Assembly: GCF_002159175.1 (NCBI RefSeq)
Contig: NZ_NFGZ01000003.1
Location: 1-64,000 of the forward strand
Direction of reading: 5' to 3'
From: Flavonifractor sp. An92
Lineage (GTDB): Bacteria; Bacillota; Clostridia; Oscillospirales; Oscillospiraceae
Length of the DNA: 64,000 bases
Shown here: piece after piece, positions 40,492 through 49,302 of the stretch
How the letters are laid out: every line of letters begins with the position of its first letter
Numbering within the stretch: the stretch's first letter is position 1
Program-made: the position numbers and the translations under genes
Notes under the pieces: model-generated
Seen by the model: only the letters and a program-made list of their open reading frames with translations
Databases searched by the model: none
Told to the model about the DNA's origin: nothing

Positions 40492-43400
40492 CTTGTTGCG
40501 TGGCCAGTAGAAGGCTTGACCCTGTTGGGAAGTGGTCTTTAGTTTCGTCTGTGTCAGGAGAGAATGGATGTGGCCCTGGAGGCGGGAGCCGGACCGGGTC
40601 ATGCCAAAACTCTGAATGACCCGCCGGATGAGCAGAGACTCGCTGATGGGGCCCTCCTGGGTCACAGTCTGCTCCAGAGTGTCCAGAATCAGACGGCGAT
40701 ACTGCGGCTGTAAAAACTCGTCCGCACTGAGTGTGCGGGCAGGCAGCTGCGCCATCCGATACGGCTCTGCCGCGGGGGCCTGGATATCGATCGTCTCGAT
40801 GGACGGGCGCTGTTCCACAACCATCCCGGCAATTCGGACGGGAGGAGGCGCGGGCGAGCGGTGCTTTGCGGGGGCGGCGGGCGCTGTGGACGCCGCCTTT
40901 CGTTTCTCAAGATGCTCCAGCAGCCGGGCAAGTTCCTTGCCACGCTGTTCCAGCCAATCCATCGTCCAAATCCGGTGCAGGGTCCAGCCCAGCTTTTCCA
41001 GAACGGCAGGCTGTGCCAGCTCCCGATCCCGGGTGCTGCGGGCCGCGCGGTACGACTCACCATCCAGCAGGATGCCCAACAGATACTGTTCCGGGTGATT
41101 CGGGTCGAGCACACCGATCTCCAGGCGGTATTTGGAGTGTCCCACCATGCAGTGTGTCTGGTACCCTTCCTGGGCCAGGGCGCTGCAGATATCCTGGATG
41201 ATTCCGCTCCCGGCGCTCGCGGCATGATAGGCCGAGTCAGCGCTCTCCGGCAACGTGCCGTTGGCCGCATAGGCCAGGAAATCCCGCAGCGCCGCCACAC
41301 CCCGGGCAGAGGTGCGGGAGAGATCGATCTGCTCCGCCAGCAGCGTGGAGTAGACCACCATCTCCTGCCGGGCACGGGAGACCGCCACATTCAGACGCCG
41401 CCAGCCGCCTTCCCGGTTGAGAGGGCCAAAATTCATGGAGACACGGCCCTGGGCATCCGGTCCATAGCCGATGGAGAAGAGGATCACGTCCCGCTCGTCA
41501 CCCTGGACATTCTCCAGGTTCTTGATGAACAGCGGCTCCTCCGAGTGGTAGGCCCACTGTTCCAGCACGGAATCGGAGGCACAGGCCTCGTCCAGCAGGT
41601 CGTTGATGAGGGACTGCTGGTTGACATTGAAGGTCACGACGCCAACGCTCGCTTCCGCCAGGACGGGATCATGGGCCCGGCGGGTCAGCTCGGCCACCAC
41701 AGCCTCAGCCTCGGCGCGGTTCTGCCGGGTCTTGCCCCGGTCAAAGAAGCCGTCCACATGGACCAGACGCACCATGCTCTTCCGGTCGTTGACCGACGGA
41801 AAGGTGTAGAGGCGGTTTTCATAGAATTCCCGGTTGGAGAAGGCGATCAGACTTTCGTGCTGGCTGCGGTAGTGCCAGAGCAGATGGCTCTGAGGCATGT
41901 TGAGGGCCAGACAGTCGTCCAGAATGCTTTCCAGATCCTCCTGATCCAGATGTCCCTCGTCCATCGTGTTGCTGCTGAAGAAGCTGGTGGGAGGCATCTG
42001 TTTGGGGTCACCCACGATCACCGCGTGTTCGCCCCGGGCCAGAGCGCCAACCGCCTTACAGGTGGGCAGCTGGGAGGCCTCGTCAAAGACCACCAGATCG
42101 AAGGGGACATGCTTGGGGTCCAGATACTGGGCCACCGACAGAGGGCTCATCAGCATACAGGGGCACAGAAGGGGCAGCAGAGTGGGGATCTGGTCAAAGA
42201 GCTTTCGGATGCTGACGCCTCTGCCACCGCTGCGGATGGCCCGCTGCAGAATACCAACCTCCGAGTTGTTGGCGGCAGCTTTGGTAAAGTCGGGCACACG
42301 GGAGGCCAGACGGCAGAAGATCTCCGTTTGGGACAGTGCGAGGAGCTGTTTATCCAACTGCCGGAACTGGTGGATCTTCTCGTTGAACACGGCTCCTGAG
42401 AACTGGCACAGTTCCGGGTCCTCCTCCACCAGGGAGGAGATGAGGGCCATGGCAGCGGCACGCCGCCAGGCCGGCAGGGTCTGGTCGTAGGAGAGCCCGG
42501 CGCGGCAGGCACGCACCAGCGGCTCCATTCCGGCATCCATGGCTGCGGAGCAGGCCGCGTTCCAGACACACCAGTCTTTCAGATGTTCCAGATTGGCCTG
42601 GATTCCCTGGCAGGCGCTGCGCAGATCGGACAGCGACATGGAGTCCAGCATGGCCTGCTCCGGCTGGAGCAGGGGCTGCAGCTGATCCCAGCTTGTCTGC
42701 AGCGCGGCAAAGGCCTGTCGCAGGGCCTGTGCGAGCGGCACCAGCTGGGCGTTGCCGCCCAGTCGGGTGGGCGTATCGGCGTCGGAGATCTCCATCAGAT
42801 CGGCACGCAGGGCCTGGGCCTGGGCCACCATGGCGCAGAGCGCGTCCGGATCTTCTTTGTTCAGGGAGGCAAAGGCGGGCTCCGCCCCACGGCAAAGTGC
42901 TTCCGCCGCACTGGACTCCGCTTGGAAATAGGCCAACTGAGCGAGGTCCTCGGCCAGAGATGCCTTGTCCACAGCCCCCTTCGCATGGGGAGTCAGCAGC
43001 TTTACGATGCGGCCTTGGGCCAGAAGGCGGGGCAGGAACCACTTGAGACCGGCCTGTGTCCAGGCGTTTTGCAGGACAGCCGGGTCCTGACTGAGAAAAC
43101 TGTCCTGCCAGCGGGCGGAGAGATGCTGCGCCGCCTGCTGGGCATTGCGCTTGTGCTGGGCAAAATCCTGGAGACGCGCAAGTAAGGCATCCCAATCTTC
43201 TGCGCGGGTCCACGCGGCAGGGAGTGTGAGCCAGTCCAGCAAGACTTGGGCAAAGCGGTCCTGATTGGCCCACTGTTTGGCCTGCTGGGGAGCAGGCGTC
43301 TGGGTCGCCTCTGCCAAAGCCTGTCCGGCCTCCGCCAGACGGTCCAGATCACCCAGGAAGGCGGTCAGTACGTCGGGCAGTTGATTGCGCAGGGAAGGGG

Positions 43401-46029
43401 GGCATTCGGTGCGGCTCATCAGACGCAGCGGGTGGTCGGCCGGCCGGCCGATTTCCCGTCCGGCGGCAGCCAGCCGGCCGGCCAGCTGTTCCTGCGCCTC
43501 CAGACTCTCTTTGGTGGCCGACTCAGCAAAGGCGGCGGGCAATGGGGGAAGTTCCGGGGCATTTTGATTCTTCTCGTAGAAGTCGACCAGCTCAAAAACA
43601 GAGTATCCGCAGGGGCGGGTGCTGTGCAGAGCCTTGGCATACCGGTCCAGTTCCGCCCGCAGCTCGGAGGTCTGCTGCGCCTTGGCCTGCCAGGACTCCC
43701 GGGGTTTTCCGCGGACGATTTCGGTGGCCTCCTTCAGCTGGTCCAGCACATCCCGCTTTTTGGACTTGTTGGAGTGCAGCTCCAGACAGAAGGCCCCGAT
43801 GCCGATGCCCTCCAGGCGGCGCTGGACCACGGAGAGGGCCGCCATTTTTTCCGCCACAAAGAGTACGGTTTTCCCGTGTCCCAGTGCGTTTGCGATCAGG
43901 GCAGTGATCGTCTGGGATTTTCCGGTGCCGGGAGGGCCGTGCAGCACAAAACTCTGCCCGTCGGCGGCCTGCTGGATGGCATAGAGCTGGGAGGCGTCTG
44001 CGGTCAGGGGGAGGAGCGTATCGCCCTCCTCCACGGGAAGGTCGGACTGCATGGACTCGGCGTCCCAGGTCAGCTTGCCCTCGATCAGGCTGCGCACCAG
44101 AGGATTTTCCTGCAAGTCGTCCACGCGGTTGCGGATATCGTTCCACATCACGAATTGGTTGAAGGAGAAGATGCCCAAAAAGGCGGTCTCCACCACATCC
44201 CAGCGGGACTGGTCCATGACGGCCCGGCGGATGACCGTGTACACGGTGCGCAGATCCACGCCCTGTTCGTCCTGCGGCAGGGGGTCCAGGCCGCTCACGG
44301 TGATGCCGAAATCCTGCTTGAGCATTTCAAGCAGGGTGATGTTCATCTGCGGCTCCTCATCCCGCAGCCGGATGACATAACCTTTATTGGCCGATTTCCG
44401 CACGATCTCGATGGGCAGTAGCACCAGCGGGGCGTAGCGCGGACGCTCGCTGTTCCGGGTCTCATACCAACGCAGCAGGCCGAGGGCCAGATAGAGGGTG
44501 TTGGCGCCGTTTTCTTCCAGAGAGCTGTGGGCGGTGCGGTAGAGTTGGGTGATGGCGCGGTTCAGCTCGGCCGGGGCCAGGGCGGAACGCAGCCGCTGAT
44601 TCTCGAATTCCGAGCGCACGAGCTCCCGATAGGGCCCCAGATCGGCGAACTGTTCCGGGTCCCGGCGGTAGGCCTCTTTCTGTGCCCACTCCAGCGGTCG
44701 GGCGCTGATGCCGTATTCTTCACCGGAGGAGAGGGCATCCTCCAGCTGTCCCAGGGAGTCCGTCAGAATGGGGATGACGTTCTGAGTCAAACGGAGGTTG
44801 ATGAGGGTATTGCGCAGGCCCAGGTCCAGCAGCTTCCGCTCCCACTGGGCCACCCGTCCGGCGGCAGGGGCCGGACCTTCGTGGACGGGTATGGACTCCT
44901 CGCGTGCCCGGGGAGCAGAGGTGATCTCAGACACGGTGCGTTCCTCCGACTCCACGGCCCAGCCGTCCTGCAGGCGGACCCGCTGGGGGAGCGGACGGAT
45001 GCCGCTGAGCCGGGCGCGGGCGACGTCGACGATGTCGTGCACGGGATCATTCAGCTCGCCCTCCGCCACAGCGCAGGCGGCGTCGAAATCCACCGAGCGG
45101 CCGGCGACCAGGGAGGTACACTCCACGACGGCGATTTCCCCGATGCCGTCGGCCAGACGCTTGGTCAGCAGGGTGGGATCGTCCTGTACGGCTTCGGGGA
45201 AGGTTTCGTTTTCCAGCCATACGCCGGCAAAGATGTGGCCCGGCTGGAGAATGAGAAGGGGATGGAGTCCGATGGCCTCCAGACAGGAGGCGTAGAGCAG
45301 GGTCAGATCCAGACAGGTCCCCATTTTTTGTTGGATCACCGCGTCGCAGAGCCGGACGCGCTGCCCCACCGTCTCAAAGCTGGCAGGCGGGACCGAGTAG
45401 ACCAGGTTCTGCTCCTGCATGGCGGCATAGACGGCCGCGGCCTGCAGGCGCACCCGGTTTGGATTTTCCCGCTGATAGGCGTCCAGAGAGGGATCGCCGG
45501 TCCACTGCTTTAAAAAATCGGCGGCCCGGGCGGTCAGCTTGGTCACCTCCGGGTGGTTTGGAGTGACAAAGGACGCGATCAACTCCGGATAATAGGCCGT
45601 ACCATGCCACTCATCAAAGGCCAGCGCAGTCAGCGGAGCGCAATATTCTGCCAGCAATTTGCCGTCTTGGTGCAGCTGCAGCGTGATCTGTCCGCTGATC
45701 CGCTCGGTCAGGCCGGACAGAAACGTGCCATTGGCCTGGACAGATGGTGCATGAAGCACGAAGTCCGACTGGGCAGGCACGCATTCGATCAACTGCTGGA
45801 AGGGCAGCAGGATCTCAGGAGCGCTGCTCACCGAGAGCGAGACCCGCTCCAGTGCCTGATCGGTGTGGTTCTGAATGGTGACCTGGGACAGAATGGGGAG
45901 ACGGTTTTGCTGCAGCGCATAGTTGACCACTTCGGTCAGCAGGGGTTTCAGTTGGATGGCCGGAGCGGTGAGATCTGACTCAGGCTGTGTGGCTTCCGGC
46001 GCGCTCATATGGACCTGTTGTTCGCTCAT
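40192..46029 (-). CDS. Giant DUF4011 helicase-nuclease with transglutaminase-like N-terminus and DUF3320 C-terminus (Hhe-like)
   Basis: A 1945-residue protein. An N-terminal beta-rich region is followed by a transglutaminase-like segment (Cys239 in QKMGTCLDLTLLYA, His265 in PGHIFAGVWL). Next is DUF4011 (about 385-640, RKLLDLGLRNTLINLRL). The superfamily-1 helicase has Walker A GPPGTGKS (Lys704), a long insertion, DEAS (Asp1316), GDPKQMPPTSFF, LLWHYRSQHESLI and RLNVAVSRAR. A Vsr/MTES_1575-type nuclease fold follows (about 1630-1710, RLEIGVLDP, GILLDGESY, HRIWTMDWLE), then DUF3320. The helicase-DUF4011-Vsr order matches Hhe, a single-gene anti-phage protein. ATG at 46029 follows CGGGGGT. GC content is visibly lower than in neighbouring genes, suggesting transfer. 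Confidence 0.9.
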   Translation of the reverse strand: MSEQQVHMSAPEATQPESDLTAPAIQLKPLLTEVVNYALQQNRLPILSQVTIQNHTDQALERVSLSVSSAPEILLPFQQLIECVPAQSDFVLHAPSVQANGTFLSGLTERISGQITLQLHQDGKLLAEYCAPLTALAFDEWHGTAYYPELIASFVTPNHPEVTKLTARAADFLKQWTGDPSLDAYQRENPNRVRLQAAAVYAAMQEQNLVYSVPPASFETVGQRVRLCDAVIQQKMGTCLDLTLLYASCLEAIGLHPLLILQPGHIFAGVWLENETFPEAVQDDPTLLTKRLADGIGEIAVVECTSLVAGRSVDFDAACAVAEGELNDPVHDIVDVARARLSGIRPLPQRVRLQDGWAVESEERTVSEITSAPRAREESIPVHEGPAPAAGRVAQWERKLLDLGLRNTLINLRLTQNVIPILTDSLGQLEDALSSGEEYGISARPLEWAQKEAYRRDPEQFADLGPYRELVRSEFENQRLRSALAPAELNRAITQLYRTAHSSLEENGANTLYLALGLLRWYETRNSERPRYAPLVLLPIEIVRKSANKGYVIRLRDEEPQMNITLLEMLKQDFGITVSGLDPLPQDEQGVDLRTVYTVIRRAVMDQSRWDVVETAFLGIFSFNQFVMWNDIRNRVDDLQENPLVRSLIEGKLTWDAESMQSDLPVEEGDTLLPLTADASQLYAIQQAADGQSFVLHGPPGTGKSQTITALIANALGHGKTVLFVAEKMAALSVVQRRLEGIGIGAFCLELHSNKSKKRDVLDQLKEATEIVRGKPRESWQAKAQQTSELRAELDRYAKALHSTRPCGYSVFELVDFYEKNQNAPELPPLPAAFAESATKESLEAQEQLAGRLAAAGREIGRPADHPLRLMSRTECPPSLRNQLPDVLTAFLGDLDRLAEAGQALAEATQTPAPQQAKQWANQDRFAQVLLDWLTLPAAWTRAEDWDALLARLQDFAQHKRNAQQAAQHLSARWQDSFLSQDPAVLQNAWTQAGLKWFLPRLLAQGRIVKLLTPHAKGAVDKASLAEDLAQLAYFQAESSAAEALCRGAEPAFASLNKEDPDALCAMVAQAQALRADLMEISDADTPTRLGGNAQLVPLAQALRQAFAALQTSWDQLQPLLQPEQAMLDSMSLSDLRSACQGIQANLEHLKDWCVWNAACSAAMDAGMEPLVRACRAGLSYDQTLPAWRRAAAMALISSLVEEDPELCQFSGAVFNEKIHQFRQLDKQLLALSQTEIFCRLASRVPDFTKAAANNSEVGILQRAIRSGGRGVSIRKLFDQIPTLLPLLCPCMLMSPLSVAQYLDPKHVPFDLVVFDEASQLPTCKAVGALARGEHAVIVGDPKQMPPTSFFSSNTMDEGHLDQEDLESILDDCLALNMPQSHLLWHYRSQHESLIAFSNREFYENRLYTFPSVNDRKSMVRLVHVDGFFDRGKTRQNRAEAEAVVAELTRRAHDPVLAEASVGVVTFNVNQQSLINDLLDEACASDSVLEQWAYHSEEPLFIKNLENVQGDERDVILFSIGYGPDAQGRVSMNFGPLNREGGWRRLNVAVSRARQEMVVYSTLLAEQIDLSRTSARGVAALRDFLAYAANGTLPESADSAYHAASAGSGIIQDICSALAQEGYQTHCMVGHSKYRLEIGVLDPNHPEQYLLGILLDGESYRAARSTRDRELAQPAVLEKLGWTLHRIWTMDWLEQRGKELARLLEHLEKRKAASTAPAAPAKHRSPAPPPVRIAGMVVEQRPSIETIDIQAPAAEPYRMAQLPARTLSADEFLQPQYRRLILDTLEQTVTQEGPISESLLIRRVIQSFGMTRSGSRLQGHIHSLLTQTKLKTTSQQGQAFYWPRNKSPKAYTAFRTSDEADYKRDAKELPVQEIANAAAAVLRQQVGLPADDLIRESARLLGYTRMGSALRQAITDGISYGVRQGILEQSQPEYFTLPSDDRLGD

Positions 46030-46077
46030 TGTGTACCCCCGGATTTTTTCTCGTAAAAATACGGATTTCTGTCCCAT

Positions 46078-46106
46078 ATTATACTTCTCACGGATAGCAA
46101 GAGCAA
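46078..46106 (-). promoter_or_regulatory. Promoter of the giant helicase gene
   Basis: Reverse strand: TTGCTC (46106-46101), 17-bp spacer, TATAAT (46083-46078), about 50 bp before the start. Confidence 0.75.
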
Positions 46107-46140
46107 GTGTGAGGAAGAAAATACTGTAAACCAAAGAACA

Positions 46141-46181
46141 GACTGAGGAGCCGGCATTTGCCGGCTCCCCAGTCTTTTTTT
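46141..46181 (+). terminator. Orphan plus-strand terminator
   Basis: A 15-bp stem with one mismatch (46141-46155 and 46160-46174), 4-nt loop, then seven T. No plus-strand gene precedes it within the giant-gene segment, so it may be the left-over terminator of spoIVA. Confidence 0.8.
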
Positions 46182-46194
46182 GCGTATGAAAACC

Positions 46195-46236
46195 CGCGCG
46201 CAGAAATTCGCACCGCCCACGCGCTACAATGGGCCC
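46195..46236 (+). promoter_or_regulatory. Shared WYL-cluster promoter element, copy A
   Basis: CGCGCGCAGAAATT (46195-46208), 16-bp spacer, TACAAT (46225-46230), GGGCCC (46231-46236). It has the same length and layout as copy B at 49234-49275. No normal -35, so activation or repression by the WYL protein is likely. Confidence 0.6.
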
Positions 46237-46264
46237 ACGATGAACGACGAGAGGTGGAACGGAT

Positions 46265-48013
46265 ATGAAAAAGCGAGCGGTACAGTTGCTCCTGCCCCGG
46301 GAGGAGAAGCAGCACCTGGAGGACGAGACGGTCTCCTGCCTGCGCTGTGCGGAGGACCTGACCCTGGAGGAGCTGCTGGCCGAGCTGGACGCCCAGCCCC
46401 ATCTGGCTCAGCTGCGCCGGGCGCTCTCTCCGGAGCGGAAGCTCTATCTTCTCTATGGGGAGAGCGAGGAGATGTTGAAGCTGGCCTGTACCTATATCGG
46501 TACCTATCACCTCCTCCAGAGCCGGAAGGAGGACGAGGAGAATGAGGAAATGGAGCTGGATGTGAAGCGCTATCTGCCTCTGCTCCACGACCAGGCGCTG
46601 AACCGGGAAGAGGAGGATGGAACTGGCTTCTTCGGGGGCCTCCGCTACCTGGGAGAGCGGCAGCACAGCGGCCCGCCCTGGTGGGTCCGCCAGCCCAACG
46701 CCCCCCTGTGCGTTCAGCTGGGCATGGGTTTTGTGATGGCGCTGCCGGTACTGGAGCAGATGAAGGAGCAGCGTCTCATCATCGGCTGGATGCCCATGGG
46801 CCGGGACGAGGACGGCCTTTTCCAGCTCCGCTGCCGCCAGGCCATGGAGGAGGTGGGCTTTTCGCTGGGCAGCGTACCGCTCCATCTCCATACCCCGGGA
46901 GCAGACACGCCCTATAAGACCGGCGTCCTGCGTCGGGCTCTCTCCGAACAGGGGGTGGGGCTGGCCCGGGGGACCACCCCCCGGCAGGTGCTCCACCAGA
47001 TCCAGAGCCACCGGGGCGACTTGGACAACGCCACCATCTTCAAAGCGGTGACCTATGCCCGCCTCCGTCGCTCCGGTCCCCGCCGCTCCGGTCTGCGCCT
47101 GGAGGACTTCGCGTTCCTGAAGCACCTGCAGCGGAGCGAGGCGGAGAGCCCGTCCGGCCTCCCCGACCTCATCGGCCAGGAGGGGGTCCGACGGCAGCTG
47201 GAGAGCGTAGTGGCCCAGATGGCCCTCCAGAAAAAGCGGGAGCTGCTGGGCCTGCCCCGGGATCCGCTGCACTACTGCATGGCCTTCCTGGGCGCGCCGG
47301 GCACGGGTAAGACCACCTGGGCCAAGTGGCTGGGGAAGCAGATGGAGCGTGCGGGCCTTTTGGAGAACACCGACATGCTCTGCATCAACGCCGTGGAGCT
47401 CAAAGGCAAGTATGTGGGCCACACCGCGCCCAAGGTGAAGGAGGCGTTTGAGGACTACGGCATCCTTCTGCTGGACGAGGCCTACTCCCTGGCTGAGGGA
47501 GAGCAGGGGGGCGACGGCTTCTCCGGCGAGGTGCTCTCCCAGCTCTGCGTGGAGTTGGAGAAGCACGGCCAGGACCGCCTGGTGATCTTCGCCGGGTACG
47601 GCGGGGACCGGTGGGACGACCCTATGGGCCGCTTTTTTGATGCCAACCCCGGTATCCGCAGCCGGGTGGGCTTTCACATCCACTTCGAGGACTTCCGGCC
47701 CGACGAGCTGGCCCGGGTCTACGGCTCCATGCTGGAGGGGATGCAGTACCGCCTCCCGCCTCAGGCCCAGGCGCTGGCGGAGGACTACTTTGCCCGGCGG
47801 GTGGGGGAGCGAGACTTTGGAAACTGCCGGGAGGCCCGGAACCTGGCTGACCGCACCAAGGTCCACATGGCCCGGCGGCTGGCCTGCGGTCCGGTGGAGG
47901 ACCGGGAGACCCTGTGCCGGGTGGAGCTGGAGGACGTAGAGGGTGCCATTGCAGAGCTCTGGGAGGAGACCCGGCGGGACGCCCGCAGGACGAGCGGGGC
48001 GATCGGCTTCTGA
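46265..48013 (+). CDS. CbxX/CfxQ-type AAA+ ATPase with a novel N-terminal domain
   Basis: A 582-residue protein. Residues 1-290 match no family I know. Residues about 300-575 form a CbxX/CfxQ (SpoVK-like) AAA+ module: SGLPDLIGQEGVRRQLESVV, Walker A GAPGTGKT, pore loop LKGKYVGHTAPKVKEAF, Walker B ILLLDEAYSLAEG, sensor region VIFAGYGGD, arginine-finger region NPGIRSRVGFHIHFEDF and the family C-terminal IGF. Such ATPases remodel or activate partner proteins. ATG at 46265 follows GAGGTGGAAC. It is a single-gene operon under promoter copy A and ends exactly where the convergent WYL gene ends. A sporulation role is not supported by context. Confidence 0.87.
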   Translation: MKKRAVQLLLPREEKQHLEDETVSCLRCAEDLTLEELLAELDAQPHLAQLRRALSPERKLYLLYGESEEMLKLACTYIGTYHLLQSRKEDEENEEMELDVKRYLPLLHDQALNREEEDGTGFFGGLRYLGERQHSGPPWWVRQPNAPLCVQLGMGFVMALPVLEQMKEQRLIIGWMPMGRDEDGLFQLRCRQAMEEVGFSLGSVPLHLHTPGADTPYKTGVLRRALSEQGVGLARGTTPRQVLHQIQSHRGDLDNATIFKAVTYARLRRSGPRRSGLRLEDFAFLKHLQRSEAESPSGLPDLIGQEGVRRQLESVVAQMALQKKRELLGLPRDPLHYCMAFLGAPGTGKTTWAKWLGKQMERAGLLENTDMLCINAVELKGKYVGHTAPKVKEAFEDYGILLLDEAYSLAEGEQGGDGFSGEVLSQLCVELEKHGQDRLVIFAGYGGDRWDDPMGRFFDANPGIRSRVGFHIHFEDFRPDELARVYGSMLEGMQYRLPPQAQALAEDYFARRVGERDFGNCREARNLADRTKVHMARRLACGPVEDRETLCRVELEDVEGAIAELWEETRRDARRTSGAIGF

Positions 48014-49171
48014 TTATGTAAGGGGCGCTCCCTCCAGCCGTGCCACAGCCTGCCGGAGTTCCTCCGCCAGTTCCTGCCGCAGCTCCGGCGGGCTGACCAC
48101 GTCCACGCTGTGGATGTACTGCCGGATGAAGAGCTTGGCCCCCTCCGGAGGCACATGGAGGCTCACCGAGAACCAGCCGTCCCGCTGGTCGAAGAAGCGC
48201 ACCGAGGGCCCAAAGAAGTCCAGCACCACATTGAGCAGGGCGTCCCGGCAGCGCAGCACCAGATTACGCCGCTCCCCGGCGTACATGACGGGGGAGCAGT
48301 CCCGGTAGACGGTGGGGTCGAAGGAGGCGGGGCGTTCCACCGTCTGGGTCAGGAGCTCGACTGCCAGCATCCGGTCCACCCGCAGGTTGAGGACGCCCAG
48401 CTCCCGGTGGAACCCCACCAGGTAGTAGTAGCCGTTGCTCCAGATGAGGGCGTATGGTCCCAGGTCGATGGGGTTGTGGGCCCGGGGGACCAGGACCGGT
48501 TTGAGCCGCCCGCCCTCCTGCCGGAGCCGGTATTCACCATAGGTGATGCGCACCCAGCGTCTTTTATAGATGGCCGTGTCCAGTGTCTCCAGCAGGGCAA
48601 AGTCCAGCGCACCGGCCCGGCGGAAGGTGTAGCGGTCCTCCAGGTCCAGCACGGGACGGCGGCTCATGCGGTTGAGCACCCGGAGGAACTTCCGGCTGTG
48701 CTCCAGGCTGATGTAGGGGTAGACCTGCACCATGTCGGCAAACATCTTCCACTCCGACGGAGTGAGAACATTCTCGAGATAATAGAGCATGGCCCGGTTG
48801 GGGGACTGGTCCGGATGGCGCGCCTCCCACTGGCACAGGGGTTCATAAGAGGTGACCCCTCCGGCGGTGGAGCGGAGCACGCACTCCAGCCGCCAGGGGA
48901 ACTGGCGGCCCTCCCAGGGGTCCTCCCGGAACAGCCCCTCGTGGTAGAGGCGGGAGAGCAGCTCCGAGAGCGTACGGGGCGCGGGGGGCTTGGCGAGATT
49001 GCCGCAGTTCTTCAGAAGGGTGGAGAGCTCCTTCACCCCCACGGCACTCTCGGGGGAGAAGGCTTTGGCCTCGTGTTCCAGGGCCCGGAAGATCTCGTCC
49101 ATGGTGTCGTATTTCTTGTGATAATCCCCCCGGCCGACGCCGTCGGAGACCTGATTTTGACGCTCTGACAA
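48014..49171 (-). CDS. WYL-domain transcriptional regulator
   Basis: A 385-residue regulator: N-terminal winged-helix-like part (about 15-110, with DTMDEIFRALEHEAKAF), a middle linker, and a WYL domain (about 185-300, RRWVRITYGEYRL ... YYLVGFHRELGVLNLRVDRM) followed by the WCX extension. WYL regulators often control phage-defence loci and sense nucleic-acid ligands. TTG at 49171 follows AGAGGT with 7-nt spacing; GTG at 49180 is an alternative inside the site. Its promoter (49202-49230) abuts shared element copy B, so it probably regulates itself, the divergent nine-gene cluster and the AAA+ gene behind copy A. Confidence 0.88.
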   Translation of the reverse strand: MSERQNQVSDGVGRGDYHKKYDTMDEIFRALEHEAKAFSPESAVGVKELSTLLKNCGNLAKPPAPRTLSELLSRLYHEGLFREDPWEGRQFPWRLECVLRSTAGGVTSYEPLCQWEARHPDQSPNRAMLYYLENVLTPSEWKMFADMVQVYPYISLEHSRKFLRVLNRMSRRPVLDLEDRYTFRRAGALDFALLETLDTAIYKRRWVRITYGEYRLRQEGGRLKPVLVPRAHNPIDLGPYALIWSNGYYYLVGFHRELGVLNLRVDRMLAVELLTQTVERPASFDPTVYRDCSPVMYAGERRNLVLRCRDALLNVVLDFFGPSVRFFDQRDGWFSVSLHVPPEGAKLFIRQYIHSVDVVSPPELRQELAEELRQAVARLEGAPLT

Positions 49172-49201
49172 GGGACACACCTCTTTCGGTGAATTTCGAC
49201 C

Positions 49202-49230
49202 ATTGTAACATAAAAAATCCCGGCCAACAA
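49202..49230 (-). promoter_or_regulatory. Promoter of the WYL regulator gene
   Basis: Reverse strand: TTGTTG (49230-49225), 17-bp spacer, TACAAT (49207-49202). The -35 stops 3 bp from shared element copy B. Confidence 0.6.
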
Positions 49231-49233
49231 TGA

Positions 49234-49275
49234 CGCGCGCAGAATTTGGACAGGCGCGGATGGTATCATAGGCCC
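49234..49275 (+). promoter_or_regulatory. Shared WYL-cluster promoter element, copy B
   Basis: CGCGCGCAGAATTT (49234-49247), 16-bp spacer, TATCAT (49264-49269), AGGCCC (49270-49275). Same 42-bp layout as copy A at 46195-46236. Confidence 0.6.
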
Positions 49276-49302
49276 TGTCAGACGGAGAGAGGAGGAACGG
49301 AC

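Noticed and set aside
46030-46134. An upstream start for the giant helicase protein (35 extra residues)
   Set aside because: The extra codons cover the TATAAT promoter. ATG at 46029 has GGGGG at proper spacing.
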